Of a DNA stretch of 64,000 bases, positions 58,938 to 64,000 are shown piece after piece. Under the pieces are notes generated by a model that saw nothing but the letters and a program-made list of their open reading frames with translations, was not told the DNA's origin and did no database searches. The stretch comes from Candidatus Zipacnadia bacterium (lineage in GTDB: Bacteria > Armatimonadota > Zipacnadia > Zipacnadales > UBA5352). The stretch lies in assembly GCA_029820945.1 (NCBI GenBank), contig JALGUJ010000001.1, positions 55,914 through 119,913 on the forward strand, written 5' to 3'. A program made the position numbers and the translations under genes. The first letter of the stretch is position 1; each line of letters starts with the position of its first letter.

Positions 58938-60293
58938 TCAGTAGATGTCAAGCGGCCGCTCTTCGTCCTCGCCGCGGGCCCTGCGCAGCGCCTCACCGGG
59001 CGCCAGTCGGCCACTCAGCGCATAGACCAGCGCCTCACCGAGCTGGGGCCTCAGGTCGCGCCAGGTATGCAGCGGCACCCCCAGCCCGCCACTGAGGGCC
59101 GGGACGTGCCCAGACCACGGCGGCAGGTCCTGCAGGTCCTCGGCCAGTGAGACCAGGGCCGGCGCGCTGTGGAGAAGGCACAGCGCCCGCTGGCGATCGG
59201 TGGCGGCCATGAAGCGCATGAAGCGCAGCGCGTTCTCAGGGCGGTCGGTGTCCTTGAACGCCACCAGCCACTCCACCTGGACCTGTCCCGCTCCGCCCTC
59301 GGCCACCGGGAGCGGGACCACGTCCCACTCGAGGGGCGGGCCTTCCGCCGCCCCCTCATCGGCGCTGTCCCGAGCGCGCGCGGCGTTCCTGAGCACCTGG
59401 ACGGTCCAGGGCTGCCCGACGACCATGCCCAGCCGGCCCTGAGCGAACAGCTCGACCAGCTCCAGCTCACCCCAGGTCATGGTCTCGGGCTGCAGCGCCC
59501 CGCGTGACTGCAGCTCGACCAGCAGGCCCAGCGCGCGCTCCGTGGCGTCCACCGGCGCATTTCCCTCCTGCTGCTCAGGCTGCTCCACCTCCTCCCGACG
59601 ATCCTCCCGCCGGTGGGGCTCCGCGCCGTAGGCGAGGGCGAGGGCGTACAGCAGCTCCTCGCCGCCACGCCTGACGCCGGGCACGCCCAGTCCGAAGCGG
59701 CGGGGCGGGTCGGCGAGCGCCTCGGCGCAGTCCACCAGCTCGTCGAAGCTGGTCGGCGGAGAGAGGCCGGCCTCCGCCAGCAGGTCGGGGCGGTAGTACA
59801 GCGCCGGCGTGGCGACGGTCCAGGGCACGCCCCGCAGCGGCCCGCCCGAGCGCGCGATGACCGCGGGCTCGAACTCCCGGCGCAGCTCCGACTGCATCTC
59901 CCGGGGCAGCCGCATCAGCTCATGGCGGTGCTCCCATGCCCACAGCTCGGTCATCACCGTCACGTCGGGGGCCACATTGCGGTAGCTCCCAACCCACCGG
60001 CGCACCCACTCCTCGGCCAGCTCCCCGTCCTTCCACTCCAGGCACACGATCACATCGCGGCTCTCGCGCTGGAAGCCGAAGACGATCTCGGAGAGGGCCT
60101 CCCTCTCGCCCGGGATGCCCGTCAGCCAGAGGGTGACGTGCAGGTTGGTACGCGGCCCCGCGCCAGTGAGGTCGCCGGCAACAGCCCCGCGGCCCGCCGG
60201 AAGCGTTGCCGCAAGGAGGCAGAGACCACAAAGGAGCGTGGCCGCGCCCTTCCGGCCGCGGCCACCGCACGTGCACGACGTCGGATGCCTCAA
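58938..60293 (-). CDS. Extracellular solute-binding protein (family 1, sugar type)
   Basis: About 451 residues from TTG 60293, chosen because AAGGAG lies six bases upstream and a signal peptide (GAATLLCGLCLLAATLPA) follows. The fold matches type 2 periplasmic binding proteins of sugar ABC transporters: VTLWLTGIPGEREALSEIVFGF, GVPWTVATPALYYRPDLLAEAGLSPPTSF split across the hinge, and ELFAQGRLGMVVGQPWTVQVLR. An insertion rich in Glu/Gln/Arg (HRREDRREEVEQPEQQEG) is unusual. No permease or ATPase gene of an uptake system is next to it. Confidence 0.82.
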   Translation of the reverse strand: MRHPTSCTCGGRGRKGAATLLCGLCLLAATLPAGRGAVAGDLTGAGPRTNLHVTLWLTGIPGEREALSEIVFGFQRESRDVIVCLEWKDGELAEEWVRRWVGSYRNVAPDVTVMTELWAWEHRHELMRLPREMQSELRREFEPAVIARSGGPLRGVPWTVATPALYYRPDLLAEAGLSPPTSFDELVDCAEALADPPRRFGLGVPGVRRGGEELLYALALAYGAEPHRREDRREEVEQPEQQEGNAPVDATERALGLLVELQSRGALQPETMTWGELELVELFAQGRLGMVVGQPWTVQVLRNAARARDSADEGAAEGPPLEWDVVPLPVAEGGAGQVQVEWLVAFKDTDRPENALRFMRFMAATDRQRALCLLHSAPALVSLAEDLQDLPPWSGHVPALSGGLGVPLHTWRDLRPQLGEALVYALSGRLAPGEALRRARGEDEERPLDIY

Positions 60294-60318
60294 TGCTATC
60301 TCCTTGGGGGACGGCGGC

Positions 60319-61896
60319 TCACAGGCCAACCTCCTGGATGGTCAGGCGCACATGGATGTTGACCTTCATGGGCTCCTGCTGTTGCATCTCACCCATGCCG
60401 AACTCACCCATGCCGAACTCGCCCATGCCCTCGTCCCACATCCCCCGCGGGGCGCCCTCGAAGCCCGGAGGCATCATCTCGTCGGTGGGTGGCATGGCCT
60501 CGTCGAAGCCCATGCCCATCATCTCGGCCTCCATGCCAAACTCGCCCATGCCGGCGGTCTGCCGCGGGACCTCCAGGGTGTGGGTGATGCTGTCCACGAT
60601 GCGGACGGGCCGGCGCAGCTCGTAGGCCCAGTAGGTGATGCGCTCGCCCACGTAGGAGGTCTCGAGCTCGGTGCCAGCGCCCCCGCCCATGCCCCCGGCC
60701 TCCATCCCGGCCATCTCGTCGCCGAAGCCGCCCGGCATCGGCTCGCCGGGGACGCCGCCGAAGATCTCGCCCTCCATGCCCAGCGCGCCGGCGCCGCCGC
60801 CGGGGATGGTGATCTTGTCGTCGTCAACGCTATAGGTGCTGCGGATGCGCACGGTCTTGTGGCCCTGAACCCACTCAAAGGCCTCCGCCTTGTGGGTGGC
60901 CTGGACCGTGCGGGTCTGGAAGTCGGTGGGCGCCGTCGCCTGCGCCGTGGCACCGCCGCCCATATCGGCCTCCATGCCCGGTCCGGCCATCATCATCTCG
61001 GGCTCCATCGCCATCATGTCCATGCCCATCATGTCCATCCCCATCCCGCCGGACTTCATGGTACCCTTGAGGGGATCGGGCCAGATGCTGATGGGGCCGC
61101 GCCAGGTCTGCCCGATGCGGATCGGGCCTTCGGGGAGCGGGATGGTGACCTCCGCCAGCTCGAAGCGCGGCTCGTCGGAGTGCTTGCGGCGCATCTCGCC
61201 GTCGCGCAGGGCGATGTAGGTCAGCGCCTCGCCGGCGTGGTCGAGCGCCTCGACCTCGCTGGAGCCAGCCTGGGCGCCGGAGGAGCCCACGACCACGTGC
61301 AGCACGGCGTGGCCGGCGGCGAAGGTGGGGCTCATGGTCTTGTTCTTCCAGTTCGCGACCAGCGCGCCGTCGAACTCCTTGGCACGCTCGTAGACGTCGT
61401 CGGGCTCCTCCTCATCCGCGGCCGCCTTCATGGTCCAACTGCCCTCGGCGTGGTAGCGGACCTCCTTGTTGCGGTCGTAGAAGAGGTCGAGGACGGCCTG
61501 CTGCGGCGCCTCGGAGGCCGCAAGGGCGTTCTTGACGGTCACGGTGATGGACGCCTCGCCGGCCTTGCGGCCGCTTCCGCTCAGTGCCACCGCAGTCAGC
61601 GTGTACTGGCCGTCCCCGTAGACGTCACCGCCCTTCTCGTCGCGGGCGCGCGTGTCCCACAGGTAGATAAAGGGCTTGGTGACCGCGGCCGCGAAGCGGT
61701 CGTCCGCAGCGGGCTGGATCTTGTAGGAGATCCAGCCGTCGTCAGGATTCTGCTTCGTGGCCTGAAGCTGCACGACACCGCGCACGGTGTCGCCGTCCTG
61801 GGGGGTGACGAACTGCACCCCCTGCGCCTGCGCCGCAAGGCAGGAAAGCAGAATGATCGCCGACACGGCCGCCGGAGCGATGATGTGCCTTCGCAT
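60319..61896 (-). CDS. Secreted protein with Met/Gly-rich low-complexity segments
   Basis: 525 residues with a signal peptide (APAAVSAIILLSCLAAQA) and AAAGGAG before ATG 61896. Residues about 25-120 form an Ig-like beta domain (VQFVTPQDGDTVRGVVQLQA) and 130-270 a second beta-rich domain. The middle and end contain Met/Gly runs: MGMDMMGMDMMAMEPEMMM near 280, and GEFGMEAEMMGMGFDEAM then MGEFGMGEFGMGEM near the C-terminus. Clustered Met can bind Cu(I), but this is only a possibility. There is no family assignment. The solute-binding protein gene begins 25 bases downstream. Confidence 0.7.
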   Translation of the reverse strand: MRRHIIAPAAVSAIILLSCLAAQAQGVQFVTPQDGDTVRGVVQLQATKQNPDDGWISYKIQPAADDRFAAAVTKPFIYLWDTRARDEKGGDVYGDGQYTLTAVALSGSGRKAGEASITVTVKNALAASEAPQQAVLDLFYDRNKEVRYHAEGSWTMKAAADEEEPDDVYERAKEFDGALVANWKNKTMSPTFAAGHAVLHVVVGSSGAQAGSSEVEALDHAGEALTYIALRDGEMRRKHSDEPRFELAEVTIPLPEGPIRIGQTWRGPISIWPDPLKGTMKSGGMGMDMMGMDMMAMEPEMMMAGPGMEADMGGGATAQATAPTDFQTRTVQATHKAEAFEWVQGHKTVRIRSTYSVDDDKITIPGGGAGALGMEGEIFGGVPGEPMPGGFGDEMAGMEAGGMGGGAGTELETSYVGERITYWAYELRRPVRIVDSITHTLEVPRQTAGMGEFGMEAEMMGMGFDEAMPPTDEMMPPGFEGAPRGMWDEGMGEFGMGEFGMGEMQQQEPMKVNIHVRLTIQEVGL

Positions 61897-61944
61897 CGCT
61901 GTTCTCCTTTCAACGGCCCGTCAAGATCGAGGCATGCGCCGCAC

Positions 61945-62463
61945 TTACGCGTCCGTGGCAGAGCCCGGGGTCTCCATGGAGGTCAGCCGATCCACGACCG
62001 ACCGGAGCTGCCGGTAGCTCTCCTCGAGACTCTGCGGCACCACGCGCGTCTCCGCCACCGCCGTCATGTAGTTGGTGTCGCCATTCCAGCGCGGGACGAT
62101 GTGCAGGTGCAGGTGGTCGGAGATCCCCGCGCCCGCAGCCTCGCCCAGGTTCAGGCCTATGTTCAGCCCCTCCCAGTACAGGGCCTCCTTGAGGACCCGC
62201 GCGGCAAAGGTTGCGAGCTCCCACAGCTCGCGCGTAGTGGCAGCGTCAAGCTCCTCAAGGTCGCCCACATGCATGTTGGGCACCACCATGAGGTGCCCGC
62301 TGTTGTACGGGAAGGTATTCAGTATGATCGCGCAGTGCTCGCCCCGGTACAGGACGAGGTTCTCGTCATCCCGATCCGAGTGTATCTTGCGGCAGAAAAC
62401 GCATCCGGAAGGCCGGTCACCGGCCACGTAGCCGATTCGCCACGGCGCCCACATTCTCTCCAA
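61945..62463 (-). CDS. HIT-family nucleotide hydrolase/phosphorylase (Ap4A-type)
   Basis: 172 residues. The N-terminus MERMWAPWRIGYVAG and GCVFC are typical of the HIT branch related to Ap4A phosphorylase and bacterial Hit hydrolases. The active site is HLHLHIVPRW (His-x-His-x-His), and NTFPYNSGHLMVVPNMHV completes the nucleotide pocket. CVFC may bind zinc. It probably hydrolyses or phosphorolyses dinucleoside polyphosphates or AMP conjugates. TTG 62463 gives the conserved N-terminus; ATG 62454 is an alternative. Confidence 0.92.
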   Translation of the reverse strand: MERMWAPWRIGYVAGDRPSGCVFCRKIHSDRDDENLVLYRGEHCAIILNTFPYNSGHLMVVPNMHVGDLEELDAATTRELWELATFAARVLKEALYWEGLNIGLNLGEAAGAGISDHLHLHIVPRWNGDTNYMTAVAETRVVPQSLEESYRQLRSVVDRLTSMETPGSATDA

Positions 62464-62744
62464 TGGCGCAGCATCCCTTTCCCACGGGCATTATATCCCC
62501 GCCACCGGCGGGTGTCAATTGCGTGCCGCAGCCCCCGATTCGGGCGCTTCAGGCTACCTGCATGGTCCATGCCAGAGAAGACAGGCCTGAGGGCGCAACG
62601 CCGGCGTCGCAGGTGCAGCCGAGTGCCCGGGCCCCGGCGCGGCCTTCCGTCCGGGCCTCCTGCGACTTCCGCCCTGGAAGGCCCCGACGCATGCACCGTC
62701 GAACCTGCCGCGCGAGGTCACCAGACGGCTGGGAGGAACGCACA

Positions 62745-63587
62745 ATGGCACCACAGATATCTCTGTACACGCTGCTCGCGAGCGAGGTCTCGCTCGATGA
62801 GGCCATCAAGCTGGCCGCCGGCGCCGGGTTCGATGCCGTCGATATCCGCCAGCGTGATGACGGTATTCACATCCTGCCGGAGATCGACGATCAGGAGGCC
62901 GCTGCCGTCCGCAAGATGGTGGAGGACGCCGGCCTGCACATCTCCGGGCTTACCACCTACTGGGAGGCGGGGAAGGTCGAGCGGGAGGCCGCCGCGGTCG
63001 AGCTCGCGGGCATCGAGCGGTCGCTGCACACCGCCAGCGTGCTGGGCGCGAAGTTCATGCGCATCTCGTCGGGCGACTACGATCGCGCGTACGACTACGA
63101 GGTCTGCCGCGCGGCCTTCCGGGACCAGATGATGCGCGTGGCGGAGATGGCCGCGGCGCACGAGATCGTCGTCACCCCCGAGCAGCACGGCGGGCGCTAC
63201 ATCGCCTCCGCGGGCCAGTGCCTGGACATGCTGCGCGGGCTCGAGCACCCCTATCTTGGCGTGGTCTTCGACCCGGGCAACGCGGTGAGCGAGGGCTTCG
63301 AGCGGCCGTGGGTGCAGGTGCGGATGCTGGCAGGATGGATCCGCAACGTGCACGTGAAGAACCGCATGACCGCCGAGGGCGAGCCGCGCCAGCACGAGCG
63401 CCTGCCGGGCGGCAACGTGCACGTGGACGAGGGCGTGCTGGACTGGGACGAGATCGCGGACGAGCTCGCGGCCATCGGCTACGACGGCTACCTGACCGCC
63501 GAGGACTTCGCCGAGTTCGACTCGCTGGAGGAGAAGTTCGCCTGGAACGCACAGTTCCTGCGCGGCCTGGCGAGCAGGTGGGAGTAG
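62745..63587 (+). CDS. Sugar phosphate isomerase/epimerase-like TIM barrel
   Basis: 280 residues from ATG 62745 with GGGAGGA seven bases upstream. The xylose-isomerase-like barrel has the four metal-ligand positions expected of the family: Glu in VTPEQHGG, Asp in VVFDPGNA, His in RNVHVKN and Glu in GYLTAEDF. The family covers inosose dehydratases and ketose 3-epimerases. The substrate is not known. The gene is isolated, with a MITE copy about 120 bases after its stop. Confidence 0.88.
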   Translation: MAPQISLYTLLASEVSLDEAIKLAAGAGFDAVDIRQRDDGIHILPEIDDQEAAAVRKMVEDAGLHISGLTTYWEAGKVEREAAAVELAGIERSLHTASVLGAKFMRISSGDYDRAYDYEVCRAAFRDQMMRVAEMAAAHEIVVTPEQHGGRYIASAGQCLDMLRGLEHPYLGVVFDPGNAVSEGFERPWVQVRMLAGWIRNVHVKNRMTAEGEPRQHERLPGGNVHVDEGVLDWDEIADELAAIGYDGYLTAEDFAEFDSLEEKFAWNAQFLRGLASRWE

Positions 63588-63709
63588 ACGGCGGGGCAGC
63601 GGGGAGTACGGGGCGACCGCCGCGCTCGTGCGGCCGGGATGCCCACGGCGGACAGCGGCTCTCCGCAGCCGTGCTGCCGCAATGCGTGGCCGTCGAGCCA
63701 TCGGCTGCC

Positions 63710-63877
63710 GCCAGCATCCAGATTGGTGTGGATGCGCGGACCGAGCGGCGGCGTCCCGTGCCTGCGCATCCCGCTCCTGGGCGGGAGGGATCGGGGGCTG
63801 AGGCCTGCCCCCTCCTACGGCCAACGGCACGCGGATGGGGGCGTCCGTGTGTCATCCACAGGAATCTGGATGCCCTC
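63710..63877. mobile_element. MITE-like element, copy 3 (168 bp)
   Basis: It has the same inverted-repeat ends as copies 1 and 2. It is flanked by the 9-bp direct repeats TCGGCTGCC (63701-63709) and TCGGCTGCT (63878-63886), which differ at one base. The interior is nearly identical to copy 1, so the two are recent relatives. It is the main content of the gap 63588-63987. Confidence 0.85.
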
Positions 63878-63887
63878 TCGGCTGCTG

Positions 63888-63908
63888 GGCAGCATCTAAA
63901 TCCGTGTG
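63888..63908. repeat. Degenerate solo end of the MITE-like element
   Basis: GGCAGCATCTAAATCC followed by GTGTG matches the left inverted repeat of the element at 18 of 21 positions. It starts one base after the target duplication of copy 3. No matching right end is seen within the window. Confidence 0.5.
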
Positions 63909-63987
63909 CCTGGGGCGCTGCATGAGACGGCATGTTGTGGTAGCATGGTGGCAATAGGGCCGATCATCGCAGCAGGAGGATGCAGCC

Positions 63988-64000
63988 ATGGCCAAGCGCA
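63988..64000 (+). CDS. Start of a gene running out of the window
   Basis: An ATG at 63988 (reading M-A-K-R) follows a strong AGGAGG (63974-63979) by eight bases. Only four codons are visible, so no product can be named. Confidence 0.5.

Noticed and set aside
60115..63132. 1005-residue open frame on the plus strand
   Set aside because: It runs antisense to three convincing minus-strand genes (solute-binding, Met-rich, HIT) and lacks any family motif; long antisense frames are expected at this GC content.

Overview
This is a high-GC, gene-dense bacterial chromosome segment, most likely from an uncultured member of the Armatimonadota. The taxonomic call is an inference. It rests mainly on the prepilin-like protein at 46192-46821, whose N-terminus ([19 protein letters not shown], then [19 protein letters not shown]) is the form I associate with that phylum. 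The many secreted glycan-active proteins, the OPT-like transporter and the sugar dehydrogenases agree with it. GTG and TTG starts are common and usually have a strong GGAGG-type ribosome binding site. Two genes appear to start at CTG (fhaA) and ACG (recO).

Layout. 1-10440: secreted carbohydrate-active proteins (GH20/DUF4838-like, a large unassigned glycan-type protein, a mutarotase-fold protein, a PcRGLX/YetA-like lyase), with a lipoprotein nuclease and a holin-like membrane protein between them. 10583-11950: FAD dehydrogenase. 12196-19026 (minus): a cell-wall and signalling operon, fhaA-fhaB-rodA-pbpA-pknB plus a discoidin-domain protein, with a clear promoter and no PP2C phosphatase. 19352-22270: aspartate 4-decarboxylase-like enzyme, tmRNA with promoter and terminator, and an Rrf2 regulator. 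23011-29223: plus-strand set of a DUF1638-hydantoinase fusion, a helical protein, a beta-propeller and an MFS transporter. 29429-34350 (minus): a 1327-aa BrxC/PglY/DUF6079-like P-loop ATPase and an unrecognised partner, the best candidate for an undescribed system. 34528-43161: two sugar dehydrogenases, two orphan membrane proteins, a TrpC-fold protein that has lost its catalytic residues, DeoC, RecO, PolX and an AEC transporter. 43211-48837: UroD-like/AGE-epimerase pair, prepilin with a structured leader, MDR dehydrogenase and polysaccharide deacetylase. 49019-57921 (minus): OPT-like transporter, then an ABC system with a giant M28-like/FtsX permease, a zinc-ribbon ATPase and a minimal FtsX permease. 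58305-64000: signal peptidase, solute-binding protein, Met-rich secreted protein, HIT protein, sugar isomerase-like protein and the first codons of another gene.

Mobile DNA. Three copies of a 160-182 bp element (11975, 21032, 63710) have about 25-bp terminal inverted repeats, and each is flanked by a 9-bp direct repeat. This is a non-autonomous MITE-type element. No transposase gene, CRISPR array, rRNA or ordinary tRNA was seen.
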